In this document: piece after piece, positions 53,570 to 64,000 of the stretch
Position numbering within the stretch: the stretch's first letter is position 1
Layout of the letters: each line of letters opens with the position of its first letter
Source: Bacteroidota bacterium
GTDB lineage: Bacteria; Bacteroidota; Bacteroidia; Chitinophagales; Chitinophagaceae
NCBI GenBank assembly: GCA_016715505.1
Contig: JADJZY010000037.1
Span: 66,454 to 130,453, forward strand
Direction: 5' to 3'
DNA: 64,000 nt
The notes under the pieces: model-generated
What the model was told of the DNA's origin: nothing
What the model saw: the letters and a program-made list of their open reading frames with translations, nothing else
The model's database searches: none
Made by a program: the position numbers and the translations under genes

Positions 53570-56007
53570 TTATTTGTTAGAACTATTGGTATCTGTTGGT
53601 TGAGCAGAAATACTCAAAGAATCCTGACCGCCGACTGGCTTGGCCGATGATGCCTCCCCTTTACAACAAGGCTTCTCACAAGTTTCTTTATCGCAAGCAT
53701 TGCCACATTCTTTTTCGCATTCATCGCCTCCGGCACATCCTTTTTTATCAGAAGAACTGCAACATGATTTTCCGCTTTCACCACTCAATGAACCATCCAT
53801 CAATGATGCGCATTCTGCTTCTGTGCATCCTGCTTTTTTACAATTCATCATCGAAGATTTTAAATGTTCCATTCGGTTATGCTGAATTTTTTCTGCATGT
53901 ATTTTCGCTAAAGAAGGCGCAATAACCAATGATACAATCGACATCAGCTTAATCAAAATATTCATCGAAGGGCCGGAAGTATCTTTGAAAGGATCTCCCA
54001 CTGTATCTCCTGTAACCGATGCTTTATGTGGTTCAGATTTTTTATAGAAAATTTCGCCATTAATTTCAACACCCTTCTCAAAAGATTTTTTGGCATTATC
54101 CCAGGCACCTCCGGCATTGTTTTGAAACATTCCCATCAATACGCCACTTACTGTTGCACCAGCTAAAAATCCACCAAGAACTTCAGGGCCAAATACAAAA
54201 CCAATGATCAAAGGAGAAATGATTGCAATGGCTCCCGGCAACATCATTTTTTTAATAGAAGCTTCTGTTGAAATAGCCACACATTTTTCATACTCTGGTT
54301 TTCCTTTACCTTCCAGGATACCCGGAATTTCACGGAACTGACGACGAACTTCCTCAACCATTGCCATGGCAGCTTGTCCAACAGCAGTAATGGCCAATGA
54401 AGAGAAAATAAATGGAATCATAGCTCCGACAAACAATCCGGCCAAAACATCAGCCCGATAAATATCAATACCATCAATTTTAGCAATTCCAACAAATGCA
54501 GCAAACAAAGCCAGGGCAGTTAATGCTGCTGAAGCGATCGCGAAGCCTTTACCGGTAGCAGCTGTTGTATTACCCACCGCATCCAGGATATCTGTTTTTT
54601 CACGAACCTCAGCAGGCAATTCACTCATTTCAGCAATACCACCTGCATTATCTGCAATAGGACCAAAGGCATCTATAGCTAACTGCATCGCTGTTGTAGC
54701 CATCATACCGGCAGCCGCAATGGCCACTCCATACAATCCGGCACACAGATAGGACCCATAAATACCGCCGGCCAATACCAAAATAGGTAATAAAGTGGAT
54801 TCCATACCAACGCTTAAGCCGCCAATAATATTGGTAGCATGTCCGGTGCTTGATTGACGTACAATACTCATAACAGGACGTTTACCCATTGCGGTGTAAT
54901 ATTCCGTAATGATACTCATCAGGGTGCCGACAACCAATCCAACAATAATCGCTCCGAATGCACCCATATTGGTAAATTCAAAACCTCGTAAAGTCATTTT
55001 TTCAGGAAGGATATACATGGTCAGGAAATAAGATGCTATGGCCGTTAAAACGATAGATCCCCAATTCCCCATGTTCAATGCATTTTGAACTTTATTGACG
55101 CTCAATCCAGCGTTCTCTGAAATGCGAACAAAGAAAGTTCCAATAATAGAGAAAACGATACCAAAACCTGCAATCAACATCGGTAAAAGCACAGGCGCTA
55201 AACCACCAAACTGATCCACACTGCTTGTTTCACGTCCTAATACCATGGTTGCCAATACAGTGGCGACGTAAGATCCAAAAAGATCAGCACCCATACCGGC
55301 CACGTCACCCACGTTATCACCTACGTTATCGGCAATAGTGGCCGGATTACGCGGATCATCTTCAGGGATACCGGCTTCTACCTTACCTACCAAATCAGCA
55401 CCAACGTCAGCAGCTTTGGTATAAATACCTCCACCCACACGGGCAAACAATGCAATCGATTCAGCACCTAAAGAAAAACCGGTTAAGATTTCAATGGTAC
55501 GTTCCATTTCAACACTGTCTACAGCAGCATCTGCAGCAAAAATTTGTTTCAAAATAATGAACAAAGTTCCCAAACCAAGCACTGCCAATCCGGCAACGCC
55601 CATACCCATCACCGAACCACCGGTAAATGAAACTTTCAGTGCTTTACTCAAACTGGTTTTAGCTGCTTCAGCTGTGCGAACATTCGATTTGTAGCAATTC
55701 GCATACCGATGTATCCTGCCAACGCACTAAAGAATGCTCCAACCACAAAAGCGAGGGCAATACTCCAATGTGAGTTTTCATTGCTTGCACCCATGATGCC
55801 CAAAAGAATTGCAGCAATGACAACAAAATAAGCCAGTACTTTGTACTCAGCTTTCAAAAAGGCCATCGCCCCATTGGCAATATGACCGCTGATTTCTTTC
55901 ATTTTATCATTTCCGGCAGGTTGTTTGCCCACCCAAGCGCTCTGAATAAACGTATAGAGCAAGGCGAGCACGCCAAATGCAGGTACGAGGTAAAATAAAT
56001 AATTCAT
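53570..56007 (-). CDS. hppA: Membrane-bound pyrophosphatase (ion pump), K+-dependent type (frameshifted)
   Basis: About 812 residues from the ATG at 56007 (MNYLFYLVPAFGVLALLY). One missing A near 55693 joins RIAT to KSNVRTAEAAKTSLSKALKV. The pyrophosphate site is DVGADLVGKVEAGIPEDDPRNP and DNVGDNVGDVAGMGADLFGSY. GNTTAATGKGFAIASAALT has Ala at the position that separates K+-dependent from K+-independent enzymes. It pumps Na+ or H+ using PPi. Unusual is the C-terminal tail of about 90 residues containing some twelve Cys in pairs and clusters (KSCCSSSDKKGC, EKECGNACDKETC, KPCCKG). The tail is predicted to be soluble. Confidence 0.93.
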
Positions 56008-56030
56008 AGTTTTATTATTTTTTGAGGGCG

Positions 56031-56038
56031 CAAAAGTA
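56031..56038 (-). promoter_or_regulatory. -7 promoter box of hppA
   Basis: TACTTTTG followed by CGCCCTC on the minus strand, 24 bases before the hppA ATG. Confidence 0.6.
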
Positions 56039-56189
56039 ATCAATCAGCCCGTAAAATCAAATACATCGGGCATTTTCTCGCTTTAAAAAATGGGGCATTT
56101 CAGGCCAAAAAACGAATGGCCTGCCTGGTATTAACACATCCACTGAATAAATAATCCAGATAAATTGCAGGTTAAGCAGCAAATTCAAT

Positions 56190-56197
56190 TACCTTTG
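56190..56197 (+). promoter_or_regulatory. -7 promoter box of the cold-shock gene
   Basis: TACCTTTG, 118 bases upstream of the ATG at 56316, leaving a leader long enough for the RNA folding control seen in other cold-shock genes. A perfect 7-bp hairpin (CAGGCCA / TGGCCTG, 56101-56123) lies farther upstream, outside the transcript. Confidence 0.45.
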
Positions 56198-56315
56198 GAC
56201 TTGTCACAACATGCCTTTTTGGAGCGTACCGGTCTTTTGGTTTTTATCAAAGTTGGTTTATCTGCTGAAGGAAAATCAGTGAACAACTTAATCACGCAAT
56301 TAATATCATCTGTAT

Positions 56316-56756
56316 ATGGCCGATTCTTGGGGTAAAAAAGAAAGAGAAAAAAAGAAACAACAAAACAAAAAAGAGAAAGCTGAAAAAAAGCTGGAACGCA
56401 AAGATCAAAAAGGCGGCAGCAATCTTGAGGACATGATGGCCTATTTAGATGAATTCGGTAATATCGTATCTGCACCGCCTGACCCAACTCGAAAGTTAGA
56501 GATCAATGCAGAGGATATTGAAATCTCTATTCCGCGTAAAATTGAAAGTGATGAAATCGTGACTTACGAAGGAAAGGTTTCTTTCTTTAATTCTACCAAA
56601 GGTTTTGGTTTCATTCGTGAAATCAGCGGACAAGACAGTTATTTTGTACACATCAACGATGTCAAAGGCCAAATCAAAGAAAACGACAAGGTTCGTTTCC
56701 AATTGGAAAGAGGCCAAAAAGGGTTACAAGCTGTTCGGGTTGAAATTGTCGCTTAG
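56316..56756 (+). CDS. Cold-shock domain protein with basic N-terminal extension
   Basis: 146 residues. A highly charged N-terminal coil (KKEREKKKQQNKKEKAEKK) precedes a single cold-shock domain at about residues 83-145: EGKVSFFNSTKGFGFIREI with the RNP1-like motif, then SYFVHINDVKGQIKEND, where the RNP2 is SYFVHI. It binds single-stranded RNA or DNA. The coil-plus-CSD layout is common in Bacteroidota. Confidence 0.9.
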   Translation: MADSWGKKEREKKKQQNKKEKAEKKLERKDQKGGSNLEDMMAYLDEFGNIVSAPPDPTRKLEINAEDIEISIPRKIESDEIVTYEGKVSFFNSTKGFGFIREISGQDSYFVHINDVKGQIKENDKVRFQLERGQKGLQAVRVEIVA

Positions 56757-56846
56757 TTTTTACCAGTATTGGTAACATTAAATTATCGCGATTGTTTGAT
56801 GGACATTCAGTCTTTTAAAATTTAACTGTATCTATCCGTACAAAAT

Positions 56847-58869
56847 TTATTCAAGGTTCAACCACTTCTGCTGCCAAATTCCTGATTTGGTTTGTACCTG
56901 TACGATATACATTCCGGGTTGAATATTTGTCAAATAAATTTCAAATCCGGATGTCGTGGGCTTTTGATTGCTTTGATGCATTAGCTTACCACATAAATCG
57001 TAAATCTTCAAACTCCAGTCGGAAGTTGTGTGATTAAAATAAAGTTGTATTCGCCCTTTGGAAGGATTCACCAATCGAATATCCTCTAATTTTGTTTGTT
57101 CAGAAACAGATAATGGGTTATTGAATTTATAATAGGACATGACCGGTAAATGATCACTCATGGTAGCCTCATAATCAGAAATATATCGAGGTGCTTCACT
57201 AAAAATAAAACATGCACTGTCCGGAAAAAAACTAGACATGTTTTGACTGAAAACAACATTGTCTATCAGATGATCCGGTGAACCCATGTAAGTTGTTTGC
57301 CCGGGATAAACAGATGGCAATGTGACACCAACATATCCTGCAGTGAATAAATTCTGGAATGGAGATGTACTTTGTCCGGCCACACTACTTCCTTCCAGGT
57401 AATCATTAAAATCGCCCACTATGAGCTTCTTCTGCTGTGGGAAAAAGTGCATTTAAACTATCCGCCATCCATTGTGAGGCACAAACACGACGATTATAAT
57501 CACTGTTTGTTGATCCTGCTTTAGCATGAATATTTACGAGGATTAAAGTATCAGCAGGTCCTGAATTTTGTTTTAATGCAGCTTTTAAAAGGTAGGGATA
57601 TCGTCCGGACGCAAAACAGGCATAAGCAGAAGTATCACCCGGATATTGTGAAGCGGTTAATCCAAAATCTCCGGCATGAATCACCTTTTGAGTATTGATT
57701 AAATAGGCCAGCTTTTGCGCTCCTGGATAATTACCACTGGAAGTTGAAGTTGCACCACTTCCAAATGGGGATACAAATAACTGATATTGAGATCCGAGTG
57801 CTTGCCGAACTGCATTGAGTTGGGAGATACTGACAATTTCCTGCAAACAATAAATATCTGCTTGCAGGTCTTTTAAAATAGTACTTGCCTGTTGACGGGA
57901 TAAGCTGGTATCACAATTGCAATTGAGTGGATCACCAAACCATCGCATATTCCAATTAACCACACGGAGTGTTTTTCCATCCGGCAATGAAGTACCCAAA
58001 GCATCCACTTTCTGATTCAAGGTATTCCCATTATAAATAAAGGAAATGGGCTTGCGAAAAATTTTATCCGAAACCGAAGGCGACACCCGAACGTAAACGG
58101 TTTGCGTCATCCCTGAAATGCTGCTGTTGTAGGATATTTGATTGGAAAATACATTCCCATCTTTGGACAATTCAAATGGGCTCACAGCAAGCAAATCCAA
58201 GGTACCACTCAGGTTATTCATTGTAAACTGAAACTGACCTGGATCTGATTGAAAATTAGCAGCACATTGCCCGGCATTGACAAATTTTTTCGGAATAATG
58301 AGTGCCCCTTCATTCACCATGATATCATCCAATCGCCAGTTAGCAGCGGCCGTGGTTGAACTGATATACTTAAAGGCAATATGCAATGGTGAAGATTTGA
58401 AGGCGGTCAAATTAATTTGATTCGAAAAAAACCACACATCAGAATTGGCTGTTGGTAATGTCACCGGTATCTGGGTCCAACTCGCAGTGTTTGGATTACC
58501 GGAACCATTATAATTATTGGATACCCATAATTGAATGAAAGAACCTGCAAATTTAGTGCGACTCCAAAAAGAAAGTACGGGCATGGAGTAACTGGCAAAA
58601 TTCAATGGAGGAGAAATCAACCAATCCTCATTGGTATTATTTGCCCCACTGCTATATCCACTCATAAAAACAGCTCTTCCGGTATAACCGCTAGCCGTGC
58701 ATTCCCAAACATCGGTGCCAGTCACACTGTATTGTTGCCAACCGGCCGGGAATGAAGTAAAACAAGCATTAAAATTTTCGGATAATGCCGTTGCCTGAGC
58801 CATGGATTTTTGCCCCCATCCTAACACCAAGATATTTACTAAAAATAGCTTACAGATTCTTTGCCACAT
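56847..58869 (-). CDS. Secreted endonuclease/exonuclease/phosphatase-family nuclease with T9SS domain (frameshifted)
   Basis: About 673 residues with signal peptide (MWQRICKLFLVNILVLGWG..MAQA). An N-terminal adhesin-like jelly-roll (NFNACFTSFPAGWQQYS, NEDWLISPPLNFASYSMPVL) is followed by an Ig-like linker and an EEP nuclease domain: RVVNWNMRWFGDP, IYCLQEIVSISQL, INIHAK-type strand, LIVGDFNDYLEG and MSDHLPVMSYY with the catalytic Asp-His. An extra T near 57437 splits it; removal gives NALFPQQKKLIVGDF. A type A sorting domain ends it (KIYDLCGKLMHQ, NIQPGMYIVQVQ). It probably degrades extracellular DNA or removes phosphate from it. Confidence 0.88.
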
Positions 58870-58943
58870 ATTGCGAATTTAGGCCATTTCACCCTGAAAT
58901 CCACCTTTCGCAAATCGATAAATTCATTGCACTTATTACTCGC

Positions 58944-60836
58944 CTATTGATTGATGCCCACGTATGTCCATTGTTTTAACTTCCTATTCCATTCCAGTAA
59001 AACACTGGAACCTGCCGGAACAAATTGACTTTCTTGAATTCGAATATTCCCACCAGGCTGAAGCTGAAAACCATCCAGGGCAACGAATTTAATTTGACCG
59101 GCCAGGACTCTTTTCCAATCATCTTCTTTACCGACCTGATCATCATTATACAAATAAATAAAACGGATTCCACCCTTTCCTTTTAAACGATAAGTATTGT
59201 ATTCAAATCCCAACAAATCTCCGATGCGTTCATTGGTTTGAATGGTTTTAGGACAAATGACATCACTCAGAAAAATTTTCCAATTTCGGGTGGTATCCAT
59301 GACAGCAAAACTGGATCTTGCATTTTGTTTATCATACCGGGTATTTCTAAATTCAATGCGGGCATTGGCATCAGCATATTTTGGATTAGGCGCAAAAAAA
59401 GTTTGATTTTTTCTGGCATCTGATTTCAACAACATGGCATTCACTTTTGTTTCTGCTCCCCTAGCCTCTTTAGGCACGACTAAAAATTTCGATTTACCAT
59501 AAACCACCGGTGAATCAATGAGGGCTTTATTATTAAATGCTATGCTGATATTCCCATGAATGGTGGAAAAGAATGTGTCCGACACTGAGTGCAGATAAAT
59601 CATGGAAGTATCGCCTACGTATGCCGTACCAATCGAAAATGCGGTACTATTGACTTTAAATAAATTGTTGTTTGATTCGAAGATGAATACCTTTTTTTCG
59701 CGCTTACTATTTTCAGCGAATAAACCACCCTTGGATTCAAAACGATTTTTTCGGATACTTACTTGGATGCTGTCTTCTTCGTTGGCTTTAAAATCCATTT
59801 TGTACTCAATGGCTTTGACGACAGATCTTCCAAAATAATTCCCTTCAATCAAGGAACCTGTCAAACCCTGAATAGCGCTAACCCGATTAAAGAAACGATT
59901 ACCGGAAATGATGGCTTTGGGAAAATAAAAACCTAGTTGTATTCCATCATGGCAGGTGCTGTCAAAATAATTTTGTTCAAAAATTTGATATTGGGTTGCC
60001 AACTTTTTTTCGGCATCAAATTTCTGATTATATAAAGCGGTACCGCTGGCTAATTGAATCGCATTTCGACCATTGTTAAAAAAGCTACATCCTTTGATAT
60101 GGATGTTAATATTGGGATGACAATAAATAGAGGCCCCATAAGCTTTTCCGCGCAGGGTTTTTTCGGTAGGTATTCCATTCCGAAGAAATTTCGTATTCCG
60201 ACAAATAAAATGTTTTTCAAAACCTGTTCCAAACAGTCCAGCACCAATATTGCTACTTTGCTCGATGGTACAATTTTCAATTTTAATCGTTTGTTTGCCG
60301 GCGCCAGTTCCCAAAATACCTGTAAAGAAGCAGCCCTTCACCGTAACGTTTTCCACCACCAATTCGCCTTGTCCATTTTCGATTAAAATCGCAGTGGTTC
60401 GTGGATTTTTCTCACCTCGTTTACCATATCTCCTTGGCCCTTCTATTTGTAAATCCTTCACTTCAAAATACCAGGCAGGATCATTTTTTTCCGTTCGGCA
60501 TTTAAAAAAGGTATACGCCTTGTTGGCCTCTTCGATATCCATGACCAGAGTCGTTTTTGAACCTGCTCCTTCCAATTCAATTTTGAAAGCCCCCGAAGGT
60601 TTGATCAAAAAAAATTGATGTAAAGAATCAAATTGAAACAAAAATCTTCCAGCAGGAAAAATGATTTTACCTCCTGTTTGATTGATTTGTGCAAGCAGTT
60701 GTTTCAGTGCCTTTGTATTCCCGAAAGCATCTTGTTGAGGACTTATGCCGTATTGCCCAACTTCAAATACCTTCATTTGGGCATTTGCTCTTTGTACAAA
60801 AAATAATAAGAAAGCCAATAAAATAAACCTATTCAT
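58944..60836 (-). CDS. Exported right-handed beta-helix protein (pectate-lyase-like fold)
   Basis: 630 residues with signal peptide (MNRFILLAFLLFFVQRANAQ). The start of the mature protein (VFEVGQYGISPQQDAFGNTKALKQLL, with GGKIIFPAGRFLF) is the Pectate_lyase_3-type cap. Many coils follow (QTIKIENCTIEQSSNIGAG, IHIKGCSFFNNGRNAIQL, AIISGNRFFNRVSAIQG). No sorting domain is seen at the C-terminus (SSVLLEWNRKLKQWTYVG). It might bind or cleave a polysaccharide; catalytic residues cannot be assigned. Frame intact. Confidence 0.8.
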   Translation of the reverse strand: MNRFILLAFLLFFVQRANAQMKVFEVGQYGISPQQDAFGNTKALKQLLAQINQTGGKIIFPAGRFLFQFDSLHQFFLIKPSGAFKIELEGAGSKTTLVMDIEEANKAYTFFKCRTEKNDPAWYFEVKDLQIEGPRRYGKRGEKNPRTTAILIENGQGELVVENVTVKGCFFTGILGTGAGKQTIKIENCTIEQSSNIGAGLFGTGFEKHFICRNTKFLRNGIPTEKTLRGKAYGASIYCHPNINIHIKGCSFFNNGRNAIQLASGTALYNQKFDAEKKLATQYQIFEQNYFDSTCHDGIQLGFYFPKAIISGNRFFNRVSAIQGLTGSLIEGNYFGRSVVKAIEYKMDFKANEEDSIQVSIRKNRFESKGGLFAENSKREKKVFIFESNNNLFKVNSTAFSIGTAYVGDTSMIYLHSVSDTFFSTIHGNISIAFNNKALIDSPVVYGKSKFLVVPKEARGAETKVNAMLLKSDARKNQTFFAPNPKYADANARIEFRNTRYDKQNARSSFAVMDTTRNWKIFLSDVICPKTIQTNERIGDLLGFEYNTYRLKGKGGIRFIYLYNDDQVGKEDDWKRVLAGQIKFVALDGFQLQPGGNIRIQESQFVPAGSSVLLEWNRKLKQWTYVGINQ

Positions 60837-60896
60837 GCCTAATCGTATGAAGTTAGGTCAAAATCAGGAATAAGAATGAGGAAGCCTGAAAGTGAA

Positions 60897-61753
60897 TTAG
60901 AAATTTTTCTCCTTATACCAGAATTCTATTTTCTCCTTGTTATACATTCTGTATTTCAATGATAAAAATACCCCAAAGGCCATATTGGTTGTTTCAGAGC
61001 GAATGGGCTGAGCTGAATATGGTCCATGATACTTATATTGAAGCCGGTTCGGTTGAAAAGTAATCACTTGAGCAGGATTGGTGTCCAAATTGATGGCGTT
61101 GTCATTATTGGTTTCAACAGGTTTGAAGCCATAATCGAAGCGGCCATGAAATCCAAATACCAATTTTGGAGACAATAAAAATCTAATCCAAGGGTTGTAA
61201 AGGAAAGCATGTCCATATTATTGTAGTATGGTGCTCTTAATGACCCGCTCTTTTCTACTTTATCGTAAATGGTGACATTGTTATTTTTAATATCCAGAAT
61301 GTAACGATCGTTATTATATCGGATTAGTTCGTAACGATCTTGATAACTGGCCAGGAACCCAAAGTTTACACCGCTTGAAAAGGATAGTGCCACCTGACGA
61401 CGAGGATTGGTTCCTACATGAAATGCCAAACCAAGTCGGTAATAGTTTAAACGGGTATAGGCATAATAACTGGTACTATCTACATAATATCCCCGGTAGT
61501 TTTGTCCGGCGCGGGCATTTTCAGCCTGGAAAGACAAACCCAATGGCAACTTTTTGAATAAGGTAAAATGATAAGCTGCAGATAAGCCTGTGGTTGGCTT
61601 ATAAGTGGGTAGATAATCCCCGTAAGCATTGTCATCGGCATTCATCAGAGTGGTAAAACTAACGCCTGAATATATTCCAAAACGCCCTTCATTTTGTGCT
61701 TTCGAAAGAAGAGGCATAAAGGCCATCAGAAAGAGGATGGATTTAATTTTCAT
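60897..61753 (-). CDS. Outer membrane beta-barrel protein (frameshifted)
   Basis: About 285 residues from the ATG at 61753 (MKIKSILFLMAFMPLLSKAQ). One missing T near 61175 joins TTLGLDF to LLSPKLVFGFHGRFDYGF. Alternating strands include GIYSGVSFTTLM, YYRLGLAFHVGTNPRRQ and the last strand FGVFLSLKYRMYN. It is the second of two adjacent barrel genes on the same strand, likely one transcript. Function not known. Confidence 0.75.
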
Positions 61754-61806
61754 GGATAATTGCATGGCTTAAACCGGTCTGTGCTTAATTGGATTATAAA
61801 AGTTAA

Positions 61807-62699
61807 TTAACGATAGTCACCCATATATTTACGGATAGAAATAAAAGCGCCTATAGAAAAGTTTTTTGTTGCGGGTCTGTTAGGCTCCCAACCTGCGGTG
61901 ACGTCCTGTGCATTGGGTGCGTTATATTTTGCATAGTTACGGGAGTAATAAGCAAAGTTTGTATCACGGATACCATTGCTATAATCTAGGGTCATAATCT
62001 TTTGTTTTCTACATCCGAAATGCCCACATCCGTGCGGAGGTTTAAAGCGACAACGGTTTTACGCCATAAACGCAATTCAGCGCCTATTCCAAAAACAAAA
62101 CCCAATTCAAAAGGATTGTACAATTCACCATTGAGGGTTCCCGTTAAGTCTTTGGTGACATACTTAGTCTTGGAGAAATTGTAATTGGTTTTTATACTTG
62201 GATCGTCTTTATAGGTTAAAGTCACATCATCTTTATAATTCAAAAGCATCGATACATAAGGACCAAACTGTGCCGTGAAGCGCGTTCTGCGATTTGGATA
62301 ATAACGATTGTATGATTTGAAATAAAACATCAATGGAATTTTCGCATAGGTCATCGTAGTTTTTGCAGCAAGATTAAATCCGGACAACGAATCGAATCCG
62401 GAGTACTTACTGCCACCTTGCCAATAAAGCATTTGTCCGCCAAATCCCACATTCCGTTGAAACCAATAAACACCTTCAATACCGCCGCCATAACTAAAGT
62501 TCATCATTTCAATATTGAGTCTTTCATCCGCATCAATATCGTCGCGATTGGTTAGCATGGCAGTAAATCCGCCACCGACTATCCCCCATTGCATTCCTAA
62601 AACAGGGGCATCATTGCGGCCATTTGGCGAATAATCATATTGTGCCCGGGCACCTATTGTTGTCAATAACAACATCATTCCGATGAAATATCTGCTCAT
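61807..62699 (-). CDS. Outer membrane beta-barrel protein (frameshifted)
   Basis: About 297 residues with a signal peptide (MSRYFIGMMLLLTTIGARAQ). One missing A near 61997 joins DVENKK to IMTLDYSNGIRD and the final strand FSIGAFISIRKYMGDYR. Strand-like stretches include MQWGIVGGGFTAML, FSYGGGIEGVYWFQRNVGFGG (shortened) and AQFGPYVSMLLNY. It resembles its neighbour at 60897 in layout (last strands of similar form), so the two may be old duplicates. Outer-membrane location is inferred. Confidence 0.78.
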
Positions 62700-63086
62700 T
62701 TTTAGTTTTTTTCCTTGGATTCCTCTTCCGGAGAATTTCGTTTTTTAATCCTCAAATATATAAAAATGGCTGATTTCAAGCATTTTCAATGTTTTGGAAT
62801 TAAAGTGTTACAAATATATAAAAAAGGTTTATAAATACTATTTTTTGGCGGATTCTTCTTCGCAGCGTTCAAGGTAATGGATTCAAATGGCTGAGGTTAT
62901 TTTCGGTTAACCCATCCTACAAAAATCTATTGTGTTTGAAGAATTCCTGATCCATCATTCATACACATCTATATTTCATGTATATGTTGGTAAGTTGACT
63001 CTACAAAACACCTGAGTTCAAAATATGTACTTCATTCAATTCGAATTTGTGTTGCCTGAAGTACCCAACACATTTGCTCTGCTAAA
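62700..63086. other. AT-rich divergent intergenic region
   Basis: Contains two minus-strand -7-like boxes TATATTTG (62753-62760 and 62811-62818), each inside a related 17-base stretch CAAATATATAAAAA-GG. The first is placed to drive the barrel genes, with a leader of about 50 bases. No gene is seen in the remaining 260 bases. Confidence 0.5.
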
Positions 63087-63929
63087 TTGTTTAACTTGCA
63101 GGCAAATTTCTTTGTGCATCCACATCATCCCTTAAGATTCTTTCTTTGGCTTTTCGCCTTTTTGGGTGTTACCCTATTAAGTACTTCTTCATTTCAAAGT
63201 AAAAAAAATCCACTTCAGGAATTGAAAAATGTGGATTTATCAGACCTATGGTTGAATACCTCCATGAACGATTTATCTGCCGGCTATGATTCCTATATGC
63301 TAGCCAAACCTATTGGATTCATCGGATCAAAAAAGGAACGATTTTATATCCATATTAGTCAGGTTCAAAAAAATCCTAAAAATCCCCTGCAATATTTAGT
63401 CACCGGAAAAACTCGCGTCAAGGATGTAGTTTGCCCATTTTCCGGTCAATTTACTTTAACCAAAGCAGAGGTCATATATGTTACCCAAGATGAAAGTATG
63501 CTCAACGATCAACTTATTCGTCTGGAGATACAGGTTTCATTTCAAGAAGAAAAATCCCATCCCCATACAGGCACTTTTACCGGGCAGATGTTGACTTACA
63601 TTTATCGGAATCCGCAAAATATTTGGGTAGCTGGTTCATTCAGTGCAGGAGATCGATTTTGTTTACATCAAACCAAAACCACCTGGAAGAGTTATGATGA
63701 AAAATTAGAAGAAATTTGTCATTGGGGCATATACCGCATTCCCGATTGCGGGGATCTGGATCAGGGAAAAAATAAATTTACGGTGAACGAGAAATACCTG
63801 AAAAATGGTTGGCAAGTTTATCATGAAGTATTCCAATCCAATCATGATAACGCTGAAAAATGGCAGCAAACTTTAAGGGAATTTAATCGAGCTTGGTGGA
63901 GTAAAATGCGGTTATGTGGGTTCACCTGA
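63087..63929 (+). CDS. Membrane-anchored or exported protein of unknown function, start uncertain
   Basis: The frame is open from a TTG at 63087 to TGA at 63929 (280 residues) but has no ATG before residue 58. GTG at 63114 is the most sensible start, giving a signal or anchor helix (PLRFFLWLFAFLGVTLLSTSSF). A frame error just upstream could also hide a real ATG. The mature part has charged strands (GFIGSKKERFYIHISQVQ, GTFTGQMLTYIYRNPQN) with two Cys and a Trp-rich C-terminus (EFNRAWWSKMRLCG). No family recognised. Confidence 0.6.
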   Translation: MFNLQANFFVHPHHPLRFFLWLFAFLGVTLLSTSSFQSKKNPLQELKNVDLSDLWLNTSMNDLSAGYDSYMLAKPIGFIGSKKERFYIHISQVQKNPKNPLQYLVTGKTRVKDVVCPFSGQFTLTKAEVIYVTQDESMLNDQLIRLEIQVSFQEEKSHPHTGTFTGQMLTYIYRNPQNIWVAGSFSAGDRFCLHQTKTTWKSYDEKLEEICHWGIYRIPDCGDLDQGKNKFTVNEKYLKNGWQVYHEVFQSNHDNAEKWQQTLREFNRAWWSKMRLCGFT

Positions 63930-64000
63930 TTCATTATTTTTTGCATTTAATATTTCCCATACTCCCGGCGAAATTATTTTTCAAAACACAATATCAAAAG

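Noticed and set aside
56101..56123. Perfect hairpin CAGGCCA/TGGCCTG as a cold-shock RNA thermosensor
   Set aside because: It lies upstream of the predicted -7 box, so it should not be in the transcript.

Overview
The window comes from a member of the Bacteroidota, most likely an environmental gliding or particle-associated lineage such as Saprospiria or Chitinophagia. The phylum call rests on several independent signs: promoters with a TAnnTTTG -7 box instead of a sigma70 -10, type IX secretion C-terminal sorting domains of both A and B style, the gliding lipoprotein GldD, bacillithiol synthesis (BshA), a DEFD-motif helicase, a Lys/Ala-tailed S20 and a membrane pyrophosphatase. I cannot name a genus.

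Layout. 1-7.8 kb: a membrane protein of the TMTC/DUF1736 type (cut by the window edge), folC, a NhaD antiporter, an mlaE-mlaF lipid transport pair, UDP-galactopyranose mutase and a GT2 glycosyltransferase. 7.8-9.3 kb: tRNA-Met, rlmH, and a tRNA-Arg followed by a tandem array of decayed tRNA-Arg/terminator units interrupted by about 280 bases of homopolymer junk. 9.3-12 kb: small secreted and membrane proteins, a badly disrupted WD40/T9SS gene and a gene-poor stretch. 12-14 kb: an RNA helicase and a Thr-Tyr-Gly-Thr tRNA cluster. 14-28.3 kb: ACP phosphodiesterase, a 1730-residue T9SS cargo, fusA, rpsT and several secreted proteins, including a predicted metallopeptidase and an OmpA-type protein. 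28.4-38.3 kb: prs, a YebC regulator, a sortilin-like T9SS cargo joined in an overlapping operon to gldD and a DUF3109 gene, a TauE-type permease and a large SBBP/PKD cargo with a type B sorting domain. 38.6-49.7 kb: a decayed antitoxin/PIN toxin pair, dxs, EI24, an RsmI-like methyltransferase, an arsenic operon (arsR, redox protein, acr3, arsC), bshA, cyanophycinase and DUF445. 49.7-64 kb: aminotransferase, AMP nucleosidase, a dual-ATPase peptide ABC gene, hppA, a cold-shock protein, a secreted nuclease, a beta-helix protein, two outer-membrane barrels and an unknown exported protein.

How they work together. Many products are exported: T9SS cargo proteins, GldD and surface barrels fit a cell that moves on and degrades material on surfaces. 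The arsenic operon carries what look like its own operators, three copies of an 18-bp palindrome, two of which contain the predicted -7 box. BshA lies next to it and would supply the low-molecular-weight thiol of this phylum.

Quality warning. About twenty genes are split by single-base indels, mostly in A or T runs, and two blocks (about 8639-8921 and 10382-10515) are homopolymer-rich noise. I treat nearly all frameshifts as assembly errors and give merged gene spans. Exceptions that may be biological are the in-frame stop in the ABC ATPase, the PIN toxin remnant and the tRNA array. No prophage, insertion sequence or CRISPR array was seen.
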